Source: an uncultured Thalassolituus sp.
GTDB taxonomy: Bacteria > Pseudomonadota > Gammaproteobacteria > Pseudomonadales > Oceanobacteraceae
Length of the DNA: 8,243 nucleotides
Assembly (NCBI GenBank): GCA_913054055.1
Contig: CAJXIT010000150.1
Span: 1 to 8,243 of the forward strand
Direction of reading: 5' to 3'
Position 1 is the first letter of the stretch. Every line of letters begins with the position of its first letter. Below are positions 1 to 6,038 of the stretch, in pieces. The notes under the pieces are model-generated. The model was not told the origin of the DNA. It worked only from the letters and a program-made list of their open reading frames with translations, and searched no databases. Both the position numbers and the translations under genes were made by a program.

Positions 1-13
1 AATTTGGTTCGCA

Positions 14-181
14 TTAAATGCAGGAACAGTCATTAATATGGCCAATACTATTAAGCGGAAGATTGAAGCAATCGTCTATTAGCTCAAATTCATCTGCTAA
101 GAACACGGGTTGTGTATTCACTACCTCAGTAAGCGTTGGGATTTCACATAACATAACATCATGCTTATTTTTGTTATTCAA
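14..181 (-). CDS. Candidate small protein, 55 aa, four cysteines, unknown function
   Basis: I do not recognise this protein. The minus strand carries an open frame that can start at TTG (181-179), preceded by AAGG seven bases upstream and by an in-frame stop just before that, so the start choice is narrow. An internal ATG at codon 10 lacks a comparable ribosome binding site. The product is acidic in its middle (DEFELIDD, residues 30-37) and has cysteines at 12, 38, 52 and 54, ending in DCSCI. It has no signal peptide or membrane segment. The short leader-like acidic part followed by a Cys-containing tail recalls ribosomally made peptide precursors or small metal-binding proteins, but no modification enzyme is visible because the window ends 13 bases beyond the stop. 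It may be the first gene of a unit running off the left edge, or a chance ORF. Confidence 0.4.
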   Translation of the reverse strand: MNNKNKHDVMLCEIPTLTEVVNTQPVFLADEFELIDDCFNLPLNSIGHINDCSCI

Positions 182-444
182 AATAAAACCTTATATCTAA
201 CGTTACCTATATGATAATGAATAGGCAGCTCGCGACTTTAATATCGTTGAGAGCAAACACTTGTGATCAATTAAAAGCTTTTTCCATGCAATAGGATGCT
301 TTACGCAATCATTCGACTTTTTCAAAATTAAGAATCACGCACAATCACAACATTTATCGATAACAATTGTTTATGGTGATCATGTAATCCTAAGGTGATC
401 AGGCAATTCGCCCCATCTTCAATTAGCGGTAAATATCTATGTCA
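182..444. other. AT-rich gene-free region with palindromes and repeated TGATCA
   Basis: All frames are broken by stops here and I see no RNA gene. The stretch should contain the promoter of the small minus-strand ORF ending at 14, and the downstream end of the small minus-strand gene at 445-627. Visible structure: TGATCA at 264-269, 377-382 and 396-401, the last two within identical GGTGATCA octamers 19 bases apart (375-382 and 394-401), and the perfect palindrome AACAATTGTT at 362-371. No -35/-10 pair is convincing. Confidence 0.4.
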
Positions 445-456
445 TTAGTCATAGAT
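435..456. repeat. Inverted repeat overlapping a stop codon
   Basis: ATCTATG (435-441) and CATAGAT (450-456) form a perfect 7-bp stem with an 8-base loop that contains the stop codon of the small minus-strand gene (445-447). The stem is AT-rich and no T-run follows on the minus strand, so it is at best a weak terminator or an mRNA 3'-end structure. Confidence 0.35.
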
Positions 457-627
457 GCTATGGCTGAATGGATGTAAGAATGCTGTGTTGGGTAATATGG
501 GCTTTTGAACAGACTGGCTGCTGGTTTTATTAGGTGAACTTTGGCTATCGTGATTTACGCTAAAATAGCCACACATACTGGTCATTGAAACAATGCAGAT
601 TATTAACAGTATATCGCGTGTCATCAT
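445..627 (-). CDS. Probable small secreted protein or lipoprotein, 60 aa
   Basis: The family is not recognised. The start is well supported: AGGAG (636-640) lies eight bases before ATG at 627, followed by a second ATG. Residues 1-18 look like an export signal: a charged start (MMTRD), a hydrophobic run ILLIICIVSM, then TSMCG, where Cys19 could be a lipidation site, although Met at -1 is unusual for a lipobox. After that the protein is polar and rich in Ser, Pro, Gln and Asn with no folded-domain character, as in small lipoproteins and entericidin-like peptides. It stands alone, divergent from ppiC, with a 7-bp hairpin (671-691) upstream that may lie in its promoter or leader. Reality as a gene is likely from the ribosome binding site plus signal sequence; function is unknown. 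Confidence 0.5.
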   Translation of the reverse strand: MMTRDILLIICIVSMTSMCGYFSVNHDSQSSPNKTSSQSVQKPILPNTAFLHPFSHSIYD

Positions 628-670
628 AATATTTACTCCTGAATCATGGGGTAAATTTTATGGACTTTAG

Positions 671-691
671 CTGTTGGTGAGTACCCAACAG
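671..691. repeat. Perfect 7-bp inverted repeat between divergent genes
   Basis: CTGTTGG (671-677) and CCAACAG (685-691) form a perfect stem with a 7-base spacer. It lies about 45 bases before the start of the minus-strand small gene and 165 before ppiC. No T-run follows on either strand, so an operator or a leader hairpin is more likely than a terminator. Confidence 0.4.
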
Positions 692-797
692 ATGCAGTAT
701 TTATCTATGACCTTCTAATGATACTTAGGTAATTAACGGGGTCATCAAAATCACGCATTAAAAGCGATGCTTATGTTAATCAATGCTGAAACTAAGG

Positions 798-803
798 TAA
801 AAT
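798..803 (+). promoter_or_regulatory. Possible -10 box for ppiC
   Basis: TAAAAT is one base from the sigma-70 -10 consensus and lies 52 bases before the ppiC start. No good -35 sits at the right spacing (only TTAATC-like at 777-782, 15 bases away), so this is tentative. Confidence 0.3.
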
Positions 804-855
804 ACCCATTATTAATCTCAACCTAGCGATGAATACTCGTCGTAAAGAGGGCCAT

Positions 856-1134
856 ATGCCAATCGCAAGTGCATGTCACATACTAGTTAAAGAAAAAAAA
901 CTGGCTGAAGAATTAAAAGAACGGTTAGCCAAAGGCGAGGATTTTGCCAAGCTTGCTAAAAAATACTCCACCTGTCCAAGCAAAAAAAATGGTGGGAATT
1001 TAGGTGAATTTCATAAAGGGGATATGGTAAAAGCCTTTGATGATGTGGTGTTTAAGCGCCCAATTCTTAAAATTCATGGGCCAATAAAAACCCAGTTTGG
1101 CTTTCATTTAATTAAAACCCTATACCGCTCTTAG
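856..1134 (+). CDS. ppiC: Peptidyl-prolyl cis-trans isomerase C (parvulin)
   Basis: A small single-domain parvulin that catalyses cis-trans isomerisation of peptide bonds before proline; the E. coli counterpart is a 93-residue, apparently cytoplasmic protein. With the start at 856 this protein has 92 residues. Family landmarks are all present: ACHILVKEK near the N-terminus (first catalytic-site His at residue 7), a CPSKKNGGNLGEF segment around 48-60, MVKAFDDVVF around 64-73, and the closing TQFGFHLIK with the second conserved His. An ATG at 829 would add nine basic residues that the family lacks and has no ribosome binding site, whereas AGAGGG (846-851) lies just before 856. No signal peptide is present. 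The next gene starts 9 bases after the stop, so the two are probably co-transcribed, ending at the hairpin at 1566. Confidence 0.93.
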   Translation: MPIASACHILVKEKKLAEELKERLAKGEDFAKLAKKYSTCPSKKNGGNLGEFHKGDMVKAFDDVVFKRPILKIHGPIKTQFGFHLIKTLYRS

Positions 1135-1143
1135 TGATTTAAG

Positions 1144-1551
1144 ATGCTAGAAAACAACCTAAGTTGGCTTAACGAATACCGCTCTATTATTCACTTAATA
1201 CTGCATGCTGTGGTGCCCTTTGCAGTGGCTTATTTGGTGGCGATCAAAGCACCCAATTTAAAATGGGCTTACGTCTTCATGGTGCTTATGGCGACCATGG
1301 CGGTGGATATAGATCATTTGGTTGCCGATCCTATCTATGCGCCCGGTCGGTGCAGTATTTGGTTTCACCCATTACATACCCTGTGGCCAATGGTGCTTTA
1401 TGGGGTTATGACAGTTTGGCCTGTTGCCTTAACAGCACTTAAAAAGCCCCTTAGCAGTAAACACATTTTGATTGGACTGCTTGGGCTGGGTTTAGTGGTT
1501 CATATGGTGCTGGATTGGATTGACTGCCTTTGGATGCGGGCTTGTGCTTAG
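1144..1551 (+). CDS. Small integral membrane protein, DUF6122-like, with His/Asp motifs
   Basis: A 135-residue membrane protein of unknown function that resembles the DUF6122 group. Hydrophobic segments lie at about 15-34, 40-53, 79-98 and 107-124, suggesting four helices. Polar residues cluster at helix ends: His21, Asp55-x-Asp57-His58, HPLH at 75-78, and His120 with Asp124 (HMVLD). This spacing is reminiscent of the YdjM/DUF457 family of membrane-bound putative metal-dependent hydrolases, so a metal site at the membrane face is a reasonable inference, though not shown. It starts 9 bases after ppiC and lacks a strong ribosome binding site, which points to translational coupling. There is no evidence that it works with the isomerase. 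It ends in a short Cys-containing tail (MRACA) and is followed by a hairpin shared with the converging gene. Confidence 0.7.
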   Translation: MLENNLSWLNEYRSIIHLILHAVVPFAVAYLVAIKAPNLKWAYVFMVLMATMAVDIDHLVADPIYAPGRCSIWFHPLHTLWPMVLYGVMTVWPVALTALKKPLSSKHILIGLLGLGLVVHMVLDWIDCLWMRACA

Positions 1552-1565
1552 CTTGATTGGGGGAT

Positions 1566-1594
1566 AAGTAAGCGGGTTAGGGCTTACTTGGTTT
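1566..1594 (+). terminator. Hairpin terminator between convergent genes
   Basis: AAGTAAGC (1566-1573) and GCTTACTT (1582-1589) form a perfect 8-bp stem with an 8-base loop, followed on the plus strand by GGTTTT. It is 15 bases past the stop of the membrane-protein gene and overlaps the stop codon of the opposing gene (1584-1586). The tract is short on the plus strand and absent on the minus strand, so termination should mainly serve the ppiC unit. Confidence 0.5.
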
Positions 1595-2132
1595 TCAATT
1601 GACTCAAATCTCCTAGGCTGGCTTCTATTGCCCCAGTTAACACCCCAAACATTTCCCCTGATTGATCTTTCACAGGCACACTGATTTGGGCGCTGATGGT
1701 TTGTGTGCTGTCATCCCAGTTTAGCTGATCCACAAATACGCTTTCATCGGCCATGACGTTAATGAATTTAGCCTCGTCACCTTGCCAGTAATCGCTAGGG
1801 GTAGGAAAGGCGGCAAGTGTCTCCCCTTGGCTGCCCATTAAAATTAACTCCACAAATGGGCTGCCTGGCTGATCAATAATATCCTGAAAGTAATACTGTA
1901 ATGGCCTGTAAAGCAAATGAATGGGTTTGCTTTTGGATGCCATCCATAGGTCTTCTCGAGAGAATATTTCTGTTAAATCTATTTTGCCGTCCTGTTGGAT
2001 GGCGTGCTGTAACACCTCATGCTGCATGGCTAAATGAGTCAGTTTATTAATTGATGTTGTCAGATCGGGATTCTCATTGCCAAAAATCGTCAGTGGCAGG
2101 GTGAAAATCAAGGCTCTAAGGAGATATTTCAT
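1584..2132 (-). CDS. Secreted stand-alone Cache (PDC) sensor-domain protein
   Basis: A 182-residue protein with an N-terminal signal sequence (basic KYLLR, hydrophobic core to about residue 17, FGNE near cleavage), predicted to be periplasmic. The rest reads as a single Cache/PDC ligand-binding domain: a long helix around 24-48, the strand VELILMGSQGETLAAFP (94-110), the hallmark SDYWQGDE (113-120), and the closing sheet AQISVPV...GEMFGVLTGAIEAS (148-172). In chemoreceptors, histidine kinases and cyclase proteins this domain is followed by a membrane helix and an output domain; here the protein stops a few residues after it, so it is a soluble or membrane-tethered binding module without its own output. 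The ATG at 2132 has only a weak ribosome binding site. An inverted TTGAC/GTCAA pair (2137-2148) and a TATACT -10-like box (complement of 2160-2165) lie just upstream. Ligand unknown. Confidence 0.75.
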   Translation of the reverse strand: MKYLLRALIFTLPLTIFGNENPDLTTSINKLTHLAMQHEVLQHAIQQDGKIDLTEIFSREDLWMASKSKPIHLLYRPLQYYFQDIIDQPGSPFVELILMGSQGETLAAFPTPSDYWQGDEAKFINVMADESVFVDQLNWDDSTQTISAQISVPVKDQSGEMFGVLTGAIEASLGDLSQLKTK

Positions 2133-2268
2133 AGGGTTGACCCGTCAAAGTATGTTTTAAGTATAGAAGATCTATGAGCAGGGTGAGTTTCATTCATTTC
2201 TTTGTTTAAACCAAGCCAAAAACACAAAATGACGGGGTCTGGCGCTAGGTTTAGTTAGGGATATTAGG

Positions 2269-2274
2269 TAGAAT
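2269..2274 (+). promoter_or_regulatory. Possible -10 box for prfB
   Basis: TAGAAT is one base from the -10 consensus and lies 45 bases before the TTG start of prfB. No -35 at standard spacing is convincing, so the assignment is weak. Confidence 0.25.
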
Positions 2275-2308
2275 TGCCCACCAAATTTACCGCTAATCAT
2301 GACCAATT

Positions 2309-2312
2309 GGAG
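2309..2312 (+). promoter_or_regulatory. Ribosome binding site that fixes the prfB TTG start
   Basis: GGAG sits seven bases before the TTG at 2320. The in-frame ATG at 2299 has no purine-rich sequence upstream and would itself contain this site within its coding sequence. This argues that translation begins at the TTG. Confidence 0.7.
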
Positions 2313-2319
2313 AAATCAG

Positions 2320-3415
2320 TTGGAAGTTCAACCAATCGTTAATCGAATCAAAGACCTTACCGCCCGTACCGAGATGCTTCGGGGGTATCTTTGACTACGC
2401 TAATAAAGCGGAACGTCTACAAGAAGTTGAATTGATTCTAGGTGAAAGTGCCATTTGGAATGAGCCTGAAAAGGCCCAAGAATTAGGCCGAGAGCGCGCT
2501 AACCTTGAAGCGGTAGTCAATACCATAGATGGCATGGACACAGGGTTATCTGATAGCCAAGAGCTACTAGAAATGTCAGTGGCCGAAGACGATGAAGACT
2601 CGGTAGCCGATGTGGTTTCAGAACTGGATGAGCTTCAAGCCCTGTTAGAAAAACTAGAGTTTCGCCGTATGTTCTCTGGTGAAATGGACCCAAGCAGCGC
2701 CTATCTTGATATTCAGTCAGGCTCTGGCGGTACCGAAGCCCAAGACTGGGCAGAAATGATTTTACGTATGTATCTGCGTTGGGGTGAAGCTAAGGGCTTT
2801 AAAGTTGAGCTAATGGAAGCATCCGCAGGGGATGTGGCGGGCATTAAATCGGCCACTATTCGCTTTGAAGGGGAATACGCCTTTGGCTGGTTGCGCACCG
2901 AAACCGGTGTGCATCGCTTAGTACGTAAATCACCGTTTGATTCCACTGGTCGTCGTCATACTTCATTTGCCTCTGTATTTGCTTCACCTGAAATTGATGA
3001 CAACATCGAAATCGACATTAATCCAGCTGATTTAAAAATTGATGTTTACCGTGCTTCTGGAGCCGGTGGCCAGCACGTTAACACCACGGAATCGGCCGTT
3101 CGTATTACCCACGTACCGACCAACACCGTGACCCAGTGTCAAAACCAGCGTTCACAGCATAAAAACAAAGACCAAGCCATGAAGCAGTTAAAAGCAAAAC
3201 TGTATGAACGTGAGCTGGCCATTCGTAATGCTGAAAGCCAAGCCTTAGAAGATACCAAAAGTGATATTGGCTGGGGCAGCCAGATTCGTTCGTATGTATT
3301 GGACGATGCACGCATTAAAGATTTACGCACAGGCGTTGAGAATCGAAATACACAGCAAGTGTTGGATGGGGCATTGGATCCGTTTATGGAAGCCAGCTTA
3401 AAAGCAGGGTTGTAG
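2320..3415 (+). CDS. prfB: Peptide chain release factor 2, made by programmed +1 frameshift
   Basis: RF2 recognises UAA and UGA in the ribosomal A site and triggers peptide release. The gene is in two frames: 24 codons from TTG (2320-2391), then an in-frame TGA (2392-2394); skipping T2392 gives the second frame from GAC at 2393 to TAG at 3415, 364 residues in all (E. coli 365). The TTG start gives an N-terminus M-E-V-Q-P-I-V-N-R-I-K-D-L that aligns with other RF2 proteins; starting at ATG 2299 would add seven foreign residues. The stop-recognition tripeptide SPF is at 204-206 and the catalytic GGQ at 249-251, where the Gln is normally N5-methylated by PrmC. Residue 245 is Ala, the common form, rather than the Thr of E. 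coli K-12. The position after HVN is Thr where E. coli has Arg. The order prfB-lysS is conserved in gammaproteobacteria, so co-transcription with lysS is likely. Expression is autoregulated at the shift site. Confidence 0.97.
2380..2395 (+). promoter_or_regulatory. prfB programmed +1 frameshift site
   Basis: The sequence CGG GGG TAT CTT TGA C carries the RF2 recoding signal: an internal Shine-Dalgarno-like G-run (2381-2385), three bases (TAT), the slippery CTT codon and the poorly terminating context TGA-C. When RF2 is scarce, the ribosome pauses at UGA, tRNA-Leu slips one base from CUU to UUU, and translation continues in the +1 frame. It differs from the E. coli site only in CGG instead of AGG, which weakens the first base of the anti-Shine-Dalgarno pairing while keeping arginine. 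Confidence 0.95.
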
Positions 3416-3426
3416 CTGTAATTATG

Positions 3427-3440
3427 CAGAGTTAACTCTG
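3427..3440. repeat. Perfect 14-bp palindrome CAGAGTTAACTCTG
   Basis: A self-complementary 14-mer begins 12 bases after the prfB stop and shares its last base with the REP-like element that follows. It could be an operator-type site or, as RNA, a hairpin in the prfB-lysS message. No T-run follows. Confidence 0.55.
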
Positions 3441-3464
3441 TAGGAGCGCAGCCCTCTGCGCGAA
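3440..3464 (+). repeat. REP-like element (GTAG plus palindrome) between prfB and lysS
   Basis: GTAGGA leads into a perfect 6-bp stem GCGCAG (3446-3451) and CTGCGC (3456-3461) with a CCCT loop, then GAA. This head, stem and GAA tail is the layout of repetitive extragenic palindromes of pseudomonads and relatives, which are moved by RAYT transposases. In RNA the GC stem could modulate the stability or processing of the prfB-lysS transcript; without a T-run it is not a normal terminator. Only one copy occurs in the window, so its repetitiveness cannot be judged here. Confidence 0.6.
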
Positions 3465-3583
3465 TAACTTAAATTTAATTGTAAAAGGGTGCTCGTAAAC
3501 TACCGCACCTTTAGAAACAGAATAAGTATTAAAGTGTTTTGTTCTTTTAGTCGAGAATGAAGCGAAAACCAAAAGGTAGAACC

Positions 3584-5122
3584 ATGACTGAACCACGTGA
3601 TGAAAATAAATTGATCGCCGAACGTCGCGCCAAACTTGATGCGCTACGTGAGGGTTGCCCTGCAAACGGCCACAAGAACGATTTTGATCGAAAACACGTG
3701 GCAGGTGATTTGCAAAAACAATTTGGTGAGTTTGATAAAGTAACACTGGAAGAGCAAGACAACCAAGTAGCCGTTGCCGGTCGCATCATGTTTCAACGTG
3801 GCCCGTTTGCGTTAATTCAAGACACATCTGATAGCATTCAGGTTTACATTGCTAAAGACGTGCAAAAAGAAATTAACTACAAGTCAGCTTATGATTTGGG
3901 CGACATTGTTGGTGCAAAGGGTGCGCTGCACAAGTCTGGTAAAGGTGAACTATACGTTAACGTTACTAAAGCCGAAGACATTGTGATGCTAACAAAATCA
4001 CTGCGCCCATTACCGGATAAATTCCACGGCCTTGCTGACCAAGAAACCAAATACCGTCAGCGCTATGTTGATTTGATTATGAGTAAAGAGACGCGTGATC
4101 TTTTCCAAATTCGCTCTAAATTGGTTAACGGCATTCGTCAGTACCTGCAAAAACGCGACTTCATGGAAGTGGAAACGCCAATGCTGCAAACCATTCCAGG
4201 TGGCGCCACAGCTAAACCATTTGAAACACACCACAACGCATTAGATATGGAAATGTTTTTACGTATTGCGCCAGAGCTTAACCTTAAGCGATTAGTGGTA
4301 GGTGGTTTTGAGCGTGTATTCGAAATCAACCGTAGCTTTCGTAACGAAGGTTTGTCGACTCGTCACAACCCAGAATTCACCATGATTGAATTCTACCAAG
4401 CGTACGCCACGTACCATGACCTAATGGATACCACAGAAGATATGCTGCGTACCTTAGCTCAAGATGTAATGGGCACAACGGATATTAAAAACACCACAAA
4501 AGATGCAGAAGGCAATGTGACTTCTGAAGTGGTATACGACTTTAAACAGCCATTCACTCGCATCACCATGGCGGATGCGGTTATGAAATACAATCCAAGC
4601 TTTGATAACGACGTGATTCAAAATTGTGAAAACAATTTAGAAAAACTAAAAGAATACGCCAAACAAGTGGGCATTAAAGAAGAAGCCAAACAAAGTGTTT
4701 GGGGCCCAGGTAAGTGGTTATGCGAAATCTTTGAAGAAACCGCTGAGCACAAGTTGGATCAGCCGACGTTTATCACAGCGTACCCTTGGGAAGTATCTCC
4801 ACTTGCGCGCCGCAGTGATGATAATCCTTTCTTCACAGACCGCTTTGAGTTCTTCGTAGGCGGACGTGAACTAGCCAACGGTTTCTCTGAGCTTAACGAT
4901 GCGCAAGACCAAGCTGAACGCTTCCAACGTCAAGTGGATGAAAAAGACGCCGGCGATGATGAAGCCATGCATTACGATGCCGATTACATTCAAGCATTGG
5001 AATACGGTATGCCACCAACAGCCGGTGAAGGTATTGGTATTGACCGTTTGATGATGTTGTTTACGGACAGCCCAACCATTAAAGACGTGATCTTATTCCC
5101 GCACATGCGCCCTCTTAAGTAG
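3584..5122 (+). CDS. lysS: Lysyl-tRNA synthetase, class II
   Basis: Charges tRNA-Lys with lysine using ATP in the cytoplasm, normally as a homodimer. The protein has 512 residues (E. coli LysS 505). An N-terminal helix-rich segment is followed by the OB-fold anticodon-binding domain (about 62-134, including the VAVAGRI strand) and the class II catalytic core. Visible are the motif 1 region around DFMEVETPML (192-201), motif 2 with FERVFEINRSFRNEG (242-256) and NPEFTMIEFY (262-271), and motif 3 GEGIGIDRLMMLF (481-493) before the C-terminal FPHMRP. The N-terminal anticodon domain excludes the shorter EF-P ligase EpmA. The start at 3584 is preceded by AAAAGG seven bases upstream; an in-frame ATG at 3557 would add nine basic residues with no ribosome binding site. 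It lies 168 bases after prfB and is probably transcribed both from prfB and from its own AT-rich leader. A strong terminator follows. Confidence 0.98.
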   Translation: MTEPRDENKLIAERRAKLDALREGCPANGHKNDFDRKHVAGDLQKQFGEFDKVTLEEQDNQVAVAGRIMFQRGPFALIQDTSDSIQVYIAKDVQKEINYKSAYDLGDIVGAKGALHKSGKGELYVNVTKAEDIVMLTKSLRPLPDKFHGLADQETKYRQRYVDLIMSKETRDLFQIRSKLVNGIRQYLQKRDFMEVETPMLQTIPGGATAKPFETHHNALDMEMFLRIAPELNLKRLVVGGFERVFEINRSFRNEGLSTRHNPEFTMIEFYQAYATYHDLMDTTEDMLRTLAQDVMGTTDIKNTTKDAEGNVTSEVVYDFKQPFTRITMADAVMKYNPSFDNDVIQNCENNLEKLKEYAKQVGIKEEAKQSVWGPGKWLCEIFEETAEHKLDQPTFITAYPWEVSPLARRSDDNPFFTDRFEFFVGGRELANGFSELNDAQDQAERFQRQVDEKDAGDDEAMHYDADYIQALEYGMPPTAGEGIGIDRLMMLFTDSPTIKDVILFPHMRPLK

Positions 5123-5141
5123 GTTGCTTTAGCGGATCATG

Positions 5142-5179
5142 AAGCCCGAACCAGTTAACACTTGGTTCGGGCTTTTTTT
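5142..5179 (+). terminator. Intrinsic terminator of the prfB-lysS unit
   Basis: AAGCCCGAACCA (5142-5153) pairs perfectly with TGGTTCGGGCTT (5163-5174) across a 9-base loop and runs into seven consecutive T (5173-5179). This is a textbook rho-independent terminator, 19 bases after the lysS stop, separating lysS from the next unit. Confidence 0.95.
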
Positions 5180-5208
5180 ATCTGCTCGCATCTATTTGCA
5201 ACGCTGGA

Positions 5209-5214
5209 TATAAT
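5209..5214 (+). promoter_or_regulatory. -10 box upstream of the membrane protein-ung unit
   Basis: A perfect TATAAT lies 29 bases after the lysS terminator T-run and 28 bases before the next start codon, where a promoter is needed. No clear -35 is seen at 16-18 bases; a TG two bases before the hexamer is close to, but not exactly, an extended -10. Confidence 0.5.
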
Positions 5215-5242
5215 CAATTTAATTAAGGATAAGAGATTTATC

Positions 5243-6037
5243 ATGACTGCTATCGATATTTTCAAACAAAGCCTTGCCTTTTATGGGCGACTTTTTAACA
5301 AAATATTTTGGGTGAGCTTAGTCCTAAACTTAATTCCCATTATTTTTGAAGCTTCAAAAGGTAGTGAAAGCCAAGTGAGTGGCACCTCTATATATGACTT
5401 AATCGTATTTCTGATCATGATTTACGTATTACTTTTTGAAATGGTTCTAATTCATCGGTTTTCTGAGCATGGTGATGATGATTATGCTTCTTCTTTTTTA
5501 CCCAGTTTAAAACTACTGCCTCATTATATTTTGCAGTCTCTTATTATCGGTCTTGCCTGTATTCCTTTGCTTATATTAGGCGTCTCCGTTGGGCAATTGC
5601 TGCTTCCTATTGAAGAAATGCAGAACATAATTAATAGTGGCAGTTTAGATTTTAGAATGATTGTCTATATCTTGCCGATAATTTGGTTTTTATATCGCGC
5701 GCCTTTTAGCCAATGGTATTTGGTCGCCAATGATGACACCCCGTTAACGGCTATTAAGAACAGCTTTAAACATACCAAACAGAATATCACTTACTTAAAA
5801 GGTATCGGCTTTTTTGTATTTTTGTTAATCGTTAATGTTATGTTTTCAGCATTGATCGGTAAAATGATTGCCTTGGGCCCTGCCATCAGTGAATTTTTGG
5901 TATTTAGCTTTAACGTCTTTTTTGCCCCTGTTGTGACCATTTATCTGTACCGTTTATTTATTATCACCAAGCCAGACACAAAGGCTGAAGATCATTCGAG
6001 CCCATCAGGTTCAGATGATTCGGACACAGAGCAATAA
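5243..6037 (+). CDS. Six-helix membrane protein, YciC / GPDPase-membrane-domain-like
   Basis: A 264-residue inner-membrane protein of unknown function. Hydrophobic segments lie at about 20-36, 51-71, 97-121, 139-157, 187-209 and 214-241, followed by a polar acidic tail of about 20 residues rich in Ser and Asp. The short amphipathic stretch before the fifth helix, TPLTAIKNSFKHTKQN (166-181), is of the kind found in YciC (UPF0259) and the membrane domain linked to glycerophosphodiester phosphodiesterases; membership is inferred from this pattern and layout, not proven. The start at 5243 is chosen because an upstream alternative would begin inside the lysS terminator; purines (AAGGATAAGAGA, 5225-5236) serve as a loose ribosome binding site. 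The stop is separated by one base from the ung start, indicating an operon with coupled translation. No functional link with DNA repair is evident. Confidence 0.75.
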   Translation: MTAIDIFKQSLAFYGRLFNKIFWVSLVLNLIPIIFEASKGSESQVSGTSIYDLIVFLIMIYVLLFEMVLIHRFSEHGDDDYASSFLPSLKLLPHYILQSLIIGLACIPLLILGVSVGQLLLPIEEMQNIINSGSLDFRMIVYILPIIWFLYRAPFSQWYLVANDDTPLTAIKNSFKHTKQNITYLKGIGFFVFLLIVNVMFSALIGKMIALGPAISEFLVFSFNVFFAPVVTIYLYRLFIITKPDTKAEDHSSPSGSDDSDTEQ

Positions 6038-6038
6038 T

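Noticed and set aside
18..200. 60-codon plus-strand frame at the left edge
   Set aside because: Ser/Ile-rich translation without ribosome binding site; the minus strand has the more protein-like frame with better start signals over the same bases.
211..225. Fur-box-like TGATAAT upstream of the small cysteine ORF
   Set aside because: Only one half-site matches; the other half diverges at most positions.
2713..2946. Minus-strand frame inside prfB
   Set aside because: Antisense shadow of the conserved RF2 coding sequence with no start signals or recognisable product.
3487..3512. Stem GGTGC/GCACC in the lysS leader as a riboswitch or terminator
   Set aside because: Only 5 bp with a 12-base loop and three following T; it does not match the long structured lysine riboswitch and is probably incidental.
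3432..3746. Minus-strand frame across the prfB-lysS spacer and lysS start
   Set aside because: Spans the REP-like element and antisense lysS; the composition is not protein-like and a real gene would mask the lysS leader.
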